This document shows positions 36,428-45,902 of a stretch of DNA of 64,000 bases, piece after piece. The notes beneath the pieces were generated by a model. It was not told the origin of the DNA. It saw nothing but the letters and a program-made list of their open reading frames with translations, and ran no database searches. Position 1 is the stretch's first letter, and the number at the start of each line of letters is the position of its first letter. The translations under genes and the position numbers were made by a program. Source of the stretch: Rhodohalobacter barkolensis (lineage in GTDB: Bacteria > Bacteroidota > Rhodothermia > Balneolales > Balneolaceae); NCBI RefSeq assembly GCF_002834295.1, contig NZ_PISP01000003.1, positions 1 to 64,000 on the forward strand, given 5' to 3'.

Positions 36428-37852
36428 ATGAATACGCATCTTAAAAAATTACTTACGGGACTACTACTATTTTTGGGGATTATGCTGTCAGGATGTGTTC
36501 GTTCATCAAATCCCGATGTGGAGAGAGGTTCATTATTTCAATTTCAAGATGGTTACCCGGAGTTAAGAAGTTCTTCCATAGGTTTTTTAAGTGAACAGGA
36601 TCAACCCTTAATCAATGTTACCACAGATGTAGTTCTGGGCAGTTTGATCTACAGCACAGAAGATGATAAACGTCTGGCAAATATCACTCTCGAAATCCGG
36701 ATACTTCAATTAGATGGCGATTTCACAAAAACAGTTCGGCGTGATTTTGAAATTGAATCAGATTTTGAAGGGACATATATCAGTCAGGAAGTCTTTACCA
36801 ATGAAGAGATCATCGAAGTAGTACCCGGCACATTTGAAGTTAATATTACAGTATTGGATCAATCCTCAGGAAGAGCTTCGAGCCAAGAAAGCGAAGCAAC
36901 TATACCCAATCCAGAGGATCCTGAAATCAACCTTACAACCATCAGATTGTCCGGTAAAAATCTGGAACTAGTTCAAGAGCAATTTTCTCCAATAACCACG
37001 TATACCATCCCTGCCAAGATTGACAGTTTGAAATTTGAGTTTCAGGTTACAAATAATGATTTGGACGATCCTTTAACCATTGATGCCCGTTTGCTCAAAT
37101 ATCCTGCCGACACATCGTATGCCCGGCCTATGAATTTCAACAACTACAGTCCTTCATCGCTTCCATATATTGGTGTAGACATGCGGCGTGCTGAGGAAAT
37201 TGATTCCAACGTTAGAAGGCTGGATCAGCCCGGCAGCGTACTCATAGAATTTAAATATCCACTTCTTGAGCGAGGTACCTATCGTTTTGAAGTTGAAACC
37301 ACAGATATTGATGGCGAGACACTGTATCGCGGGCGCGACTTTTCGGTTGTAGGTGAAAATTATCCTTCTGTAATGTCTGCCCGTGAGCTTGCAGAGCCGC
37401 TAATCTATCTGATGGATCGGCGAGACCATGAACGAATGATGGAAATTCAAGATCCGGATTCTTTAAAAGAAGCCGTTGATCGTTTCTGGCTCTCTAATGT
37501 CAGAAATATGAATCAGGCCCGGTCTGTCATTAATCTTTACTACGACCGGGTAGAACAAGCCAATAAACAGTTCACCACGTTCAAAGAGGGCTGGAAAACA
37601 GATATGGGAATGATATACGTACTATTTGGCCCACCCTGGTATGTAGACCGATACCTGAACACCATGCAATGGTCCTATTCCTACGATAGAAACGACCCCC
37701 AGTATAACTTTACATTTCAGAGACCTAATTTGAAAAACGAGTTTTTCCCATTCGACAACTATTTGCTTCAGAGAAATCAGGGGTACTTTAATGTGCAGTA
37801 CAGGCAAGTTCAATTATGGCTTACAGGCGGCATATTAACAAATCGCTTATAA
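36428..37852 (+). CDS. GWxTD domain lipoprotein
   Basis: 474-residue lipoprotein (lipobox GIMLSGC, Cys23) with two beta-rich domains (about 60-150 and 165-310) and a C-terminal GWxTD domain: the name-giving motif is GWKTD at 388-392, followed by MGMIYVLFGPPWYVDR and WSYSYDRNDPQYNFTFQR. GWxTD proteins occur across Bacteroidota-related phyla with unknown role. Predicted periplasmic, lipid-anchored. A stand-alone response regulator follows after 131 bp on the same strand. Confidence 0.9.
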   Translation: MNTHLKKLLTGLLLFLGIMLSGCVRSSNPDVERGSLFQFQDGYPELRSSSIGFLSEQDQPLINVTTDVVLGSLIYSTEDDKRLANITLEIRILQLDGDFTKTVRRDFEIESDFEGTYISQEVFTNEEIIEVVPGTFEVNITVLDQSSGRASSQESEATIPNPEDPEINLTTIRLSGKNLELVQEQFSPITTYTIPAKIDSLKFEFQVTNNDLDDPLTIDARLLKYPADTSYARPMNFNNYSPSSLPYIGVDMRRAEEIDSNVRRLDQPGSVLIEFKYPLLERGTYRFEVETTDIDGETLYRGRDFSVVGENYPSVMSARELAEPLIYLMDRRDHERMMEIQDPDSLKEAVDRFWLSNVRNMNQARSVINLYYDRVEQANKQFTTFKEGWKTDMGMIYVLFGPPWYVDRYLNTMQWSYSYDRNDPQYNFTFQRPNLKNEFFPFDNYLLQRNQGYFNVQYRQVQLWLTGGILTNRL

Positions 37853-37983
37853 AAGATGGAATAAGCTTAATTAGTCTCTTTTCTCTCAATAACTTATTAA
37901 TAAAATTCTTTACCTTTTTTCTGTATAAAAGAATTTTATATTAGCTTACAATCTTTGGATAATCTCAATAAACGTATCTGCGC

Positions 37984-38364
37984 ATGTCTGATAAGAAAAA
38001 GGTTCTAATCGTTGAGGATGATCTCATCTTAAGCCTCCTCTATGAAAATTATATGGACAAACTTGGCTTTGAAACGGAAGGAGAATTGGTTTATGGAAAA
38101 ACAGCCATTGAAGTAGCAAAGGAAGTGAATCCCGACCTTATACTCATGGATATTTCACTGGAAGGAGAAATGGACGGTATAGAAGCAATGCTCGAAATCC
38201 GAAAATTCTCTTCAGTACCGGTTATCTATATTACGGGTAACTCCGATAAAGTCCATCAAGAACGTGCAAAACAGACCGATTACGCTGACTATTTAATCAA
38301 ACCCATTGAATATAATGAACTGAAGGCCAGCTTGGCTAAAGCGGGAATCCTTTCTGATTCATAA
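37984..38364 (+). CDS. Single-domain response regulator
   Basis: 126-residue CheY-like receiver with no output domain. Acidic pocket ED-D (residues 11-13), phospho-acceptor Asp56 (LILMDISLEG), Thr of VIYITGNSD and Lys-Pro (YLIKPIEY). The GEMDGIEAM segment after Asp56 resembles receivers that pair with hybrid or PAS-type histidine kinases. No kinase is directly adjacent (the nearest is 2.2 kb away with its own OmpR partner), so the cognate kinase is unknown. Confidence 0.92.
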   Translation: MSDKKKVLIVEDDLILSLLYENYMDKLGFETEGELVYGKTAIEVAKEVNPDLILMDISLEGEMDGIEAMLEIRKFSSVPVIYITGNSDKVHQERAKQTDYADYLIKPIEYNELKASLAKAGILSDS

Positions 38365-38415
38365 GATTCAAAAGTATACCTTTTACCATCATTGCAACTC
38401 TTAAGCAGTATTAAC

Positions 38416-40440
38416 ATGATCAAGAAATCTCTTTTTAGTGCACTGTTTTCTGCACTTTTTATCTTCAGCCTTTCCTGTGCAACTTCCGAACAAGTTCAAT
38501 CCCCATCTGAAGACACTTCAGAATCATCCAAAATAACGGTATCGGAAGCAGAAAGGCCTATCCCGTACCCAATTGAAGTTCCGGATGCTTATCTGCAAGC
38601 AGTAGAAAACGGTACTCGAACCAGTAGTGGCCAACCCGGTGAGAATTATTGGCAAAATTACGCTACCTACGATCTCTCGGCTGAAATCGATCCCGAATCG
38701 CATACACTTTATGGAGAGTCCAGTGTAGAGTACATCAATAACTCACCTGATGATCTTGAAGTAATTGTTGTAGAATTAGCACAAAACCTTCATAAAGAGG
38801 GTACTCCAAAAAAAGAAATGACTGAAATCACCGGTGGAAGTGATTTATCCAGGGTTCATGTAAATGGGCAGGACTTTGAGCCAATTTCCATGTTCCAGAG
38901 GTGGACTCAAAACGCATCCGGTTACATTTTAGAAGGAACACGTCTTTACATCTTTCCTGATGGTGTATTGGAATCAGGTCAATCCATGAATTTTGAGTTT
39001 GAATGGTCATTTGAAATACCTCAGGAAGGCGCTTCCGGCAGAATGGGGAGAAGCCGGGATAATCTATATTTCATAGCTTACTGGTATCCGCAAATTGCCG
39101 TTTATGATGATGTCTATGGCTGGATGGAAGATCCGTTTGTTGGAAATGCGGAGTTCTATCATGGCTTTGCCAACTATGAACTATCAGTAACCATGCCGAA
39201 AGAGTGGCTGGTAATGGGAACAGGTGAGTTTTTGAATCCCGAAGAAACCCTATCGCAAAGGACACTTGAGCGATACAATCAAGCCGGTAATAGCGATGAA
39301 CCCATAATTATTGCAGATTTTGATGAGCTGTCTGATGCCACAATTCAAACAGATGAGGACATGCTCACCTGGGAGTTTTCGTCCAAACAGATCAGAGATG
39401 TTGCCTTTAGTGCTACACTGGAATCTCGCTGGGACGCTACCCGAACAGATGTTGGAGATCTTGACGATGATGGACAAACAGATTACTCCAGAATAAATAC
39501 GTTTTTTAGAGAAGAAGCACCTCTTTGGAAAGAGCAGGCCACTTATGCACAACACTCTATTCAGTTCCTGTCTGATTACACCACGGTTCCATATCCCTGG
39601 CCGCATATGACTTCCGTTGAGGGAGCTGATATTATCGGAGGAGGTATGGAGTTTCCTATGATGACTATCATCGGAGATTATAATAATGCAGGTGCTGTTC
39701 CGCTCTATGGTGTTACTGCTCATGAATTGGCGCACATGTGGTTCCCTATGATTCTTAGCACGAATGAACGGCGCTATACATGGATTGATGAAGGTTATAC
39801 TACCTTCCATACAAACGAAGCAAATAAAGATTTTTACGGAGACAGATTCGATAACAATGACATCTTTGGTGGATATCTGCAGATTGCAGGCTCCGATCTT
39901 GAAGGTGAAATGATGCGATGGTCTGATTTCCACTATCCCGGACCTGCATATGGCGTAGCATCCTATCCTAAGCCGGCATCCGTTTTAGCTGCTCTTCGGG
40001 GAGTTTTGGGTAACGAGCTGTTTTTAGAAGCTCATCACGAGTTAATTGAAAGATGGAAATACAAGCACCCCTACCCTTGGGACATATTCAGAACGTTTGA
40101 AGATGTATCCGGAAGAGACTTGTCGTGGTTCTGGCGAGCATGGTACTACGAAACGTGGACTCTTGATCAATCTGTAGCAAACGTTACATCTTCAGGTAAT
40201 CAACATACCATTACCATTGAAGACAAAGGAGATGTACCCATGCCGGTTTTGCTTGAAATTACGCTTTCGAATGGAGATGTACTTCAAGAACGAATAGACG
40301 TGGACCATTGGCTTGATGGCTACAGAACGAAAGAAATTACGATTGAATCAGATTCTGAGATCACAAGAGTTGAAATTGACCCTCAAAATCATTTCCCTGA
40401 TGTTAATTCATCAAATAATGTCTGGAAAGCTTCACAGTAA
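38416..40440 (+). CDS. M1 family metallopeptidase, lipoprotein
   Basis: Zinc aminopeptidase-type enzyme, 674 residues from the ATG at 38416 (a TTG at 38392 gives eight more). Signal peptide with lipobox-like FSLSC (Cys21). The M1 site is HELAH at 436-440 with the third zinc ligand Glu459 in WIDEGYTTFHTNEA; the substrate-binding motif is GGMEFP instead of GAMEN, as in many exported M1 proteins of this phylum group. N-terminal beta-sandwich 60-300 and a C-terminal beta-domain follow. Probably periplasmic or surface peptidase. Monocistronic. Confidence 0.93.
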   Translation: MIKKSLFSALFSALFIFSLSCATSEQVQSPSEDTSESSKITVSEAERPIPYPIEVPDAYLQAVENGTRTSSGQPGENYWQNYATYDLSAEIDPESHTLYGESSVEYINNSPDDLEVIVVELAQNLHKEGTPKKEMTEITGGSDLSRVHVNGQDFEPISMFQRWTQNASGYILEGTRLYIFPDGVLESGQSMNFEFEWSFEIPQEGASGRMGRSRDNLYFIAYWYPQIAVYDDVYGWMEDPFVGNAEFYHGFANYELSVTMPKEWLVMGTGEFLNPEETLSQRTLERYNQAGNSDEPIIIADFDELSDATIQTDEDMLTWEFSSKQIRDVAFSATLESRWDATRTDVGDLDDDGQTDYSRINTFFREEAPLWKEQATYAQHSIQFLSDYTTVPYPWPHMTSVEGADIIGGGMEFPMMTIIGDYNNAGAVPLYGVTAHELAHMWFPMILSTNERRYTWIDEGYTTFHTNEANKDFYGDRFDNNDIFGGYLQIAGSDLEGEMMRWSDFHYPGPAYGVASYPKPASVLAALRGVLGNELFLEAHHELIERWKYKHPYPWDIFRTFEDVSGRDLSWFWRAWYYETWTLDQSVANVTSSGNQHTITIEDKGDVPMPVLLEITLSNGDVLQERIDVDHWLDGYRTKEITIESDSEITRVEIDPQNHFPDVNSSNNVWKASQ

Positions 40441-40600
40441 AAGATAATGGCTCAGTGAATATTTTCACTCCCATTTCGTTTGAATAAAGAGGTTCTCGAT
40501 CTTTTTTGATGAATCTGTCATTTGTAAAAATGTATTATATCTTGTGTAGAATAGAACCGTTGTTTCTATTTTGACTAAGTTCTGAAAACAATCATAAACT

Positions 40601-42325
40601 ATGCCGTTTTTTAATAAAATGCGTAAACGCAATACTGTGAGGTGGCTGTTCCTGAGTTTGGGAATTGTAGCAGTGCTGGCACTTACCGTAATGAACGTTT
40701 ACTCCCTTTACGCCCTGCGAGAGTCTACCATTGAGTCTGCAAAAGACAATAAAAAGAGTCAGCTTGACGAGTTCACGCTACAGGTTCGTCATCAGTTTGG
40801 CGGTCCCTTCAGAGAGCTTCGAAAATTAGATATCGAAAAACTCGAAAACAGCTGGTCGGTCAGCGGAAATTTCCCAACTCATTTTATTGAAGTATTGGTC
40901 ATGGCTTCAGAAGAGCCTTTGTATGACGATATTTACTACAACCCCAGCGACTCTGATGCTTGCTATGATAGCGATCAGCCGCTTTACAAATTTGATGCAG
41001 ATTTAAAAATGTTCACCCTGGTTCAGGATGTACCCGATTTAGTTTGTGACGGCTTTGGGATCTCCAATTCCAGGGTAAAAGCATTGATTGATGATTACCG
41101 TTTCAACAATAAAGTAACCTTCGATGCTCATCGCAGTATGAACCTCGCTCTCATTAATTTAGAAAAGCGATCCGTAATCGGGCATTTAAACTTTACAATC
41201 AACAGAGATTATCTGATCAATGAAGTGATTGCAAAACAGTTAAAAGAGCAGTTTGGGCCAACAGACAAAACCGGTATCGTTGTGTGGCTTCGCGACTGGA
41301 TTCAGGATGATATTTTATCCAGCAGTGACGATCAGTTTACCTACAACCGGGATGTTCATGAAATTGATATGAGACAACGTTTTCCTGAAATGCTGGAAAA
41401 CTGGGTTCTCCATGCGTCCTTTTTACAGTCGCCTACCGTTGCAGCAACCAACGCTTCTCTTACCCGTAACTTGATAGTATTGGTATTTGCTGTTGTTGTT
41501 TTATTTGGAGCTTTGGTATTCATGTTTATAAACGCTCAGCGCGAACGGGAACTTGCTCAACGTCAGGCTGGCTTTTTGGCAAACATTACACACGAACTAA
41601 AAACACCGCTTGCCGTTATGCAGGCAGCCGGCGAAAATATATCTGACGGGCGGGTTAAAGATGGAGAGCGACTAAAAAGTTACGGTGAGCATATTTATAA
41701 TGAATCGGTCCGACTACGGAAAATGATCGAGAAATTACTGGATGTTGCAAAAGTTGACTCCGGACAATCCGTTGTTGAACAGGCACCCCACCAGTTACAT
41801 GCTCTTGTCACAGATTTTGTGCAATCCAATAAAAACTACATTCAATCCAAAGGATTTGAGATTAATTTAAACAGCGATCCAAATCTTCCACTGGTTATGA
41901 TCGATCCGGATCATCTTGAAACGATCCTGAACAACTTAACTGAAAATGCTATTAAGTACAGTTCAGACAAAAAACAGATTGATATCAGCCTGAAAGAGAA
42001 GAATGATTTTGTAGAAATATCCGTAGCGGATCAGGGCGATGGGATTGCTAAAAAATCTCAACGACTCATTTTCGAAAAATTTTACCGTGTTGAAAATAGC
42101 CTGACTGCAAAAACTAAAGGTCATGGATTGGGTTTGGCCATTGTAAAAAATATGGTTGAATTGAATGGCGGTACAATCCAGGTTAAAAGTACTGAAGGAA
42201 AAGGCTCAACATTTATAGTTAGTTTTCCGGCGCTCATTAAAGGTCAGGACGACTTTGACACAAGCTTCAGCACCGGTTCTGTCGGCGATGAAATTAAAAA
42301 CATAGACTCAAAACAATATGTCTGA
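40601..42325 (+). CDS. Sensor histidine kinase
   Basis: 574 residues. Two transmembrane helices (about 14-36 and 287-308) bracket a periplasmic sensor domain of some 250 residues with a possible disulfide pair (DACYDSD; LVCDGF). HisKA phospho-acceptor His331 in ANITHELKTPLAV; ATPase domain with N box NNLTENAIKYSS, G1 ADQGDGI, F box FEKFYRV and G2 GHGLGLAI. The C-terminal tail is acidic and extra. Its stop overlaps the next gene, an OmpR-family regulator, by 8 bp: a classic two-component pair. Signal not known. Confidence 0.95.
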   Translation: MPFFNKMRKRNTVRWLFLSLGIVAVLALTVMNVYSLYALRESTIESAKDNKKSQLDEFTLQVRHQFGGPFRELRKLDIEKLENSWSVSGNFPTHFIEVLVMASEEPLYDDIYYNPSDSDACYDSDQPLYKFDADLKMFTLVQDVPDLVCDGFGISNSRVKALIDDYRFNNKVTFDAHRSMNLALINLEKRSVIGHLNFTINRDYLINEVIAKQLKEQFGPTDKTGIVVWLRDWIQDDILSSSDDQFTYNRDVHEIDMRQRFPEMLENWVLHASFLQSPTVAATNASLTRNLIVLVFAVVVLFGALVFMFINAQRERELAQRQAGFLANITHELKTPLAVMQAAGENISDGRVKDGERLKSYGEHIYNESVRLRKMIEKLLDVAKVDSGQSVVEQAPHQLHALVTDFVQSNKNYIQSKGFEINLNSDPNLPLVMIDPDHLETILNNLTENAIKYSSDKKQIDISLKEKNDFVEISVADQGDGIAKKSQRLIFEKFYRVENSLTAKTKGHGLGLAIVKNMVELNGGTIQVKSTEGKGSTFIVSFPALIKGQDDFDTSFSTGSVGDEIKNIDSKQYV

Positions 42326-43022
42326 AAAACAAAAGAAAATTGTCATCGTAGAAGACGAGCCCAGCCTCGTATTTACACTTAGAGACACTCTGGAAACTGA
42401 GGGTTATGATGTGACTGTTGTCCAAGAGGGAGATAAAGCCGTAGACACTGTCAAATCCGTTGAACCTGATTTAATGCTGTTGGACATCATGCTGCCGGGG
42501 ACAAGCGGTTATGACATCTGTAAAGAAGTTCGGGAGTTGAAATACACCTTTCCCATTATCATGCTTACAGCTCGTGATCAGGAGATCGATAAAGTAGCGG
42601 GTTTAAATATCGGAGCTGATGATTACATGACAAAACCATTCGGGGTTAAGGAGCTCTTAGCCAGAATTAAAGCCCGTCTTCGTCGCGCCAATGCATATTC
42701 CAAAACAGGTCCCGTCGAAATGCTGAAGCTGGGAGATGTAAAAATAGACCTGAAAGAGTCAAAAGTCATCAAACCAAACGGTGTTGAGCATGAACTTTCC
42801 ACCAGAGAAGTTGAGCTGATCCAATATTTAGTCTCTAAAGCAAATAAGCCAATTTCCAGAGACGATCTACTGGAAAATGTATGGAGATATGAATACAGTA
42901 CCAACACACGTACTGTAGATGTTCATATTTCAAAATTGAGAGCTAAAATTGAAATGCAGCCCGATGACCCACGTTACCTGGTAACTCTTCACGGAGTAGG
43001 TTACATGCTACGCGTCAACTGA
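42318..43022 (+). CDS. OmpR-family response regulator
   Basis: 234 residues: receiver domain with acidic pocket EDE (12-14), phospho-acceptor Asp56 in LMLLDIMLPG, TARDQEID and Lys-Pro (YMTKPFG), then a C-terminal winged helix (about 130-232; LSTREVELIQYLVSKANKPISRDDLLENVW, then RTVDVHISKLRAKIE). Cognate partner of the overlapping histidine kinase. Its 3' end overlaps the convergent FMN reductase gene by 15 bp. Confidence 0.96.
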   Translation: MSEKQKKIVIVEDEPSLVFTLRDTLETEGYDVTVVQEGDKAVDTVKSVEPDLMLLDIMLPGTSGYDICKEVRELKYTFPIIMLTARDQEIDKVAGLNIGADDYMTKPFGVKELLARIKARLRRANAYSKTGPVEMLKLGDVKIDLKESKVIKPNGVEHELSTREVELIQYLVSKANKPISRDDLLENVWRYEYSTNTRTVDVHISKLRAKIEMQPDDPRYLVTLHGVGYMLRVN

Positions 43023-43571
43023 TAAGCCCAAAGAATTTATTCTTTCCACAAAGTCAGGAAAACTGTCTAACTGGCTTAAAAGAAGCTTCTGAAGCACATC
43101 GTTATTTAAACCTTCATCAGGGTCGAATGTATCATTTACACGCTGAATGAACATTCTTTCAGGATAGATATAAGCTTTTCTATACTTTAAAAGTTGCTCA
43201 AACTGCTCTACCGGCCTGAGGGCGCCAAAAGCTCCGGCCGCCTCACCAATTAAGCTTACCGGAACCATCTCCATCGCGTCGGGAAATGGAAGATAGTCGA
43301 AAAATAACTTCAAGACACCCGGAAAACCTCCGTTATACTCCGGAATCACAAAAAGAAAACCGTCAGCTTTTAAAAATTCCTCATTAAACTCTTTAACGGA
43401 ATCGGGTGTTTGTCCATACTTCCCACCAACAACATCCTCAAAAGGATAATCCATCAGGGAAAAGATTTTCGTTTCTGCTTTTTCAGCCAAATAATTTTCT
43501 ACATACCCTGATACTTTAAGTGCGTTAGAATTTGGTCTGTCTGTTGAAGACAAAATGTGTATTAAACTCAT
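43008..43571 (-). CDS. NADPH-dependent FMN reductase family protein
   Basis: 187-residue flavodoxin-fold oxidoreductase of the NADPH-dependent FMN reductase / chromate-azoreductase type. Seen: phosphate-binding N-terminal SSTDRPNSNALKV, FVIPEYNGGFPGVLKLFFDYLP (the PEYN/G motif around the flavin) and GAFGALRPVEQFEQLL. Substrate may be flavin, quinone or azo compounds. Its 3' end overlaps the convergent response regulator by 15 bp. Confidence 0.87.
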   Translation of the reverse strand: MSLIHILSSTDRPNSNALKVSGYVENYLAEKAETKIFSLMDYPFEDVVGGKYGQTPDSVKEFNEEFLKADGFLFVIPEYNGGFPGVLKLFFDYLPFPDAMEMVPVSLIGEAAGAFGALRPVEQFEQLLKYRKAYIYPERMFIQRVNDTFDPDEGLNNDVLQKLLLSQLDSFPDFVERINSLGLSVDA

Positions 43572-43689
43572 GTGTATTTGTTGTTGAAACTTTTATTTAA
43601 GTCTTCAACATATCTGTTTCAAATTTGGTTCAATAGTCTCGCACAGATTAAACCAATCTGCTGATAATTCACCTCTTATATTTGCCATA

Positions 43690-43950
43690 AATCAGTATTG
43701 AAACCTATGAGCGAGAACTTTTTTAGACTTAAAAAAAGCGCTTTTCTGATCCATATAACTAAATAATAATTGCGTAATGATTTTTTAACTTAATTTAATT
43801 TGTATAACAGGCTATTTCACTTTATCATTTGACTGAAGACTTGATAAGTTATATCAGAAATTATTCAAGAGCTCATGTTATGGTAGACATCGAGCAATAG
43901 CTCCAATACTCAGCAAAGCCGGAATGGATAATTCCGGCTTTGCTATTTTT
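43690..43950 (+). ncRNA. Candidate small RNA or short-peptide transcript
   Basis: The 387-bp gap 43572-43958 has no gene-size frame but ends in a strong plus-strand terminator that no upstream plus-strand gene explains. A TATATTTG box (43677-43684) matches the Bacteroidota -7 consensus TAnnTTTG and would start an RNA near 43690. A second weaker pair (TTTG at 43799-43802, then TATCATTTG about 20 bp on) could give a shorter RNA of about 110 nt. The longer RNA contains a 19-codon frame (43707-43766) starting MSENFFRLKK. No match to 6S, tmRNA, SRP or RNase P RNA was recognised. Confidence 0.3.
43912..43950 (+). terminator. Strong intrinsic terminator, plus strand
   Basis: Perfect 14-bp stem AGCAAAGCCGGAAT/ATTCCGGCTTTGCT with a 5-nt loop GGATA, followed by ATTTTT (43945-43950). 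On the minus strand no T-run follows, so it is oriented for plus-strand transcription. Confidence 0.8.
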
Positions 43951-43958
43951 AAAACCCC

Positions 43959-45305
43959 TTACTCTTCGCCCTTAATTTTCTTAAGCCTTTCCCAAAGTTT
44001 TTTCTCTCTACCTGAACCATCCGCGCTGTACCAGGATTTGTCTTTCAGATCATCGGGAAGATATTGCTGAGGAACCCAGTTGTGTGGAAAATTATGAGGG
44101 TATTTATAATCTTCTGATGAATTTTTTACATCCAAATATCGAGAAGCCAGTTTATTTGCTGTTTTATCTTTAAGATGATCAGGGACACTCAGTACACCTT
44201 TATTTTCAATGATGCTGTTTATCTCAAAAATTGACTTGGTGCTGTTACTCTTGGCAGATAAAGCCAAAAATATTGCTGTGTGCGCCAGAAAGTATAACCC
44301 CTCGGGCATCCCTGTTTTCATGAAGGATTCGTGTGCAGCATTTACGACTGTAAGTGCATAGGGATCTGCCATTCCAACATCCTCTGATGCAAAAATGAGC
44401 ATTCGCCTAAAGATAAAGTTGGGATCTTCACCTCCATCCAGCATTGCACTCATCCAGTATAGTGCAGCATCCACATCAGAGCCCCTCATCGATTTTATAA
44501 ATGCTGAAGCATAGTGATAGTGTTCATCACCTGATCGATCATACCGAACACTTCTTCTCTGAATGGACTCCCTGGCGATATCTAATGTGATATTTACAAC
44601 ACCACCCTCGTCCCTGGCTGTTGATAGTGCCGCCACTTCGAGGGCATTGAGTGCATTCCTTACATCACCCCCTGCGTACTCAGCAAAATGCTCTTTCGCT
44701 TCTGCTGCAACGTTTATCTTCATATAGCCCAACCCTCTTTCTTGATCAGTCAATGCCCGATCAATCATAACCATCACATTCTCCTTCGTTAAAGGATGCA
44801 GCTCAAATAGCTGACAGCGCGACAATAATGGATTGACAAGTGAATAGAATGGGTTTTCTGTTGTAGCTCCAACCAATGTTATAATTCCTGACTCCAGGTG
44901 TGGCAGAAGGGCATCCTGCTGTGCTTTATTCCATCTGTGAATTTCATCCACAAAAAGAATCGTTTTTCGTCCGTTTGCTTTTTTTTGATGCTCTGCCTTT
45001 GCCACCACGTTTCTCAACTCCTTAATCCCATCCAATACAGCGTTGATTACCTCAAAACGGGCATCTATCTCTTTTGAAATAACATTAGCAAGAGTTGTTT
45101 TTCCGGAACTTGGAGGACCGTAAAAAATTAATGACCCTATGACACCACTCTCAATCATTCGCCTAAGCATCTTACCCTCACCTACCAAATGATCCTGTCC
45201 TGTAAACTCCTTCAGCGATACCGGACGCATTCGGGTTGCCAGAGGTTGATTTTCATAATCAGGTTTTTCGTCCGCCTTACCGGAGTCATCTTCAAATAGA
45301 TTCAT
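43959..45305 (-). CDS. rarA: Replication-associated recombination protein A
   Basis: AAA+ ATPase of the RarA/MgsA/WHIP family that acts at stalled forks. 448 residues: LKEFTGQDHLVGEGKMLRRMI, Walker A GPPSSGKTT, Walker B ILFVDEIHRWNKAQQDALLPHLE, sensor GATTENPFYSLVNPLLSRC, and the C-terminal tetramerisation domain (RSDGDEHYHYASAFIKSMRGSD-like region and ASEDVGMADPYAL). Normal length. Monocistronic on the minus strand, divergent from the CBS gene. Confidence 0.95.
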   Translation of the reverse strand: MNLFEDDSGKADEKPDYENQPLATRMRPVSLKEFTGQDHLVGEGKMLRRMIESGVIGSLIFYGPPSSGKTTLANVISKEIDARFEVINAVLDGIKELRNVVAKAEHQKKANGRKTILFVDEIHRWNKAQQDALLPHLESGIITLVGATTENPFYSLVNPLLSRCQLFELHPLTKENVMVMIDRALTDQERGLGYMKINVAAEAKEHFAEYAGGDVRNALNALEVAALSTARDEGGVVNITLDIARESIQRRSVRYDRSGDEHYHYASAFIKSMRGSDVDAALYWMSAMLDGGEDPNFIFRRMLIFASEDVGMADPYALTVVNAAHESFMKTGMPEGLYFLAHTAIFLALSAKSNSTKSIFEINSIIENKGVLSVPDHLKDKTANKLASRYLDVKNSSEDYKYPHNFPHNWVPQQYLPDDLKDKSWYSADGSGREKKLWERLKKIKGEE

Positions 45306-45444
45306 ATTCCAAAAATTTTATTCTTTAGCAGATGATAGTAAAATTACACTGCAAATTCGCTGAGCAGATATTCAACTAAAAATGAGTAAATCCTTGCATA
45401 ATGGATAAAATCTGCTTATTGATAGTTAGTACTTAACTTAAAAA

Positions 45445-45450
45445 GGGAGG
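45445..45450 (+). promoter_or_regulatory. Strong Shine-Dalgarno site of the CBS gene
   Basis: GGGAGG lies 4 nt before the ATG at 45455. Strong sites of this kind are uncommon among the window's genes, so it helps to fix this start and suggests high translation. Confidence 0.6.
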
Positions 45451-45454
45451 TTAT

Positions 45455-45892
45455 ATGACAGTTAAAGATATTTTAAACCGAAAGGGTTCAAAGGTTTACT
45501 CCGTTCATCCTAATGAAACGGTTTATGATGCCATCAAAAAAATGGCCGATTTAAATATCGGAGCTCTTTTGGTTGTTGATGAGGGTAAAATAAAAGGGAT
45601 CATATCTGAACGGGATTACCGAAACAAAATCATACTGAAAGGAAGAACATCCACATCTACACCTGTAAAAGATATTATGGTTCGGTCCGTTTTTTGTGTT
45701 AACAGTTCAGACAGCATCAACCTCTGTATGCAGCTTATGACTGAAAAAAAGATCCGCCATTTACCTGTATTAGACAATGGCGACCTGGCCGGTATTATTT
45801 CGATTGGTGATGTTGTAAAGTCGGTAATTGATAACCAAAAAGTTGAAATCAACTCACTTCGAAATTATATCGCCGGCAACTACCCGGGCTAA
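45455..45892 (+). CDS. CBS-pair domain protein
   Basis: 145 residues made almost wholly of two CBS motifs (about 7-60 and 75-130): YSVHPNETVYDAIKKMADLNIGALLVVDEGKIKGIISERDYRNKI and the matching second half ending LAGIISIGDVVKSVI. Such proteins bind adenosyl nucleotides and act as energy or redox sensors; the partner is unknown. Preceded by a strong GGGAGG ribosome-binding site. Converges with the carboxylase gene (10 bp apart). Confidence 0.92.
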   Translation: MTVKDILNRKGSKVYSVHPNETVYDAIKKMADLNIGALLVVDEGKIKGIISERDYRNKIILKGRTSTSTPVKDIMVRSVFCVNSSDSINLCMQLMTEKKIRHLPVLDNGDLAGIISIGDVVKSVIDNQKVEINSLRNYIAGNYPG

Positions 45893-45902
45893 CTGAATTC
45901 AA

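Noticed and set aside
36428-43022. GWxTD, response regulator, M1 peptidase and two-component genes as one functional system
   Set aside because: All on one strand but separated by gaps of 50-160 bp, except for the overlapping kinase-regulator pair, with no shared motif; no evidence that they work together.
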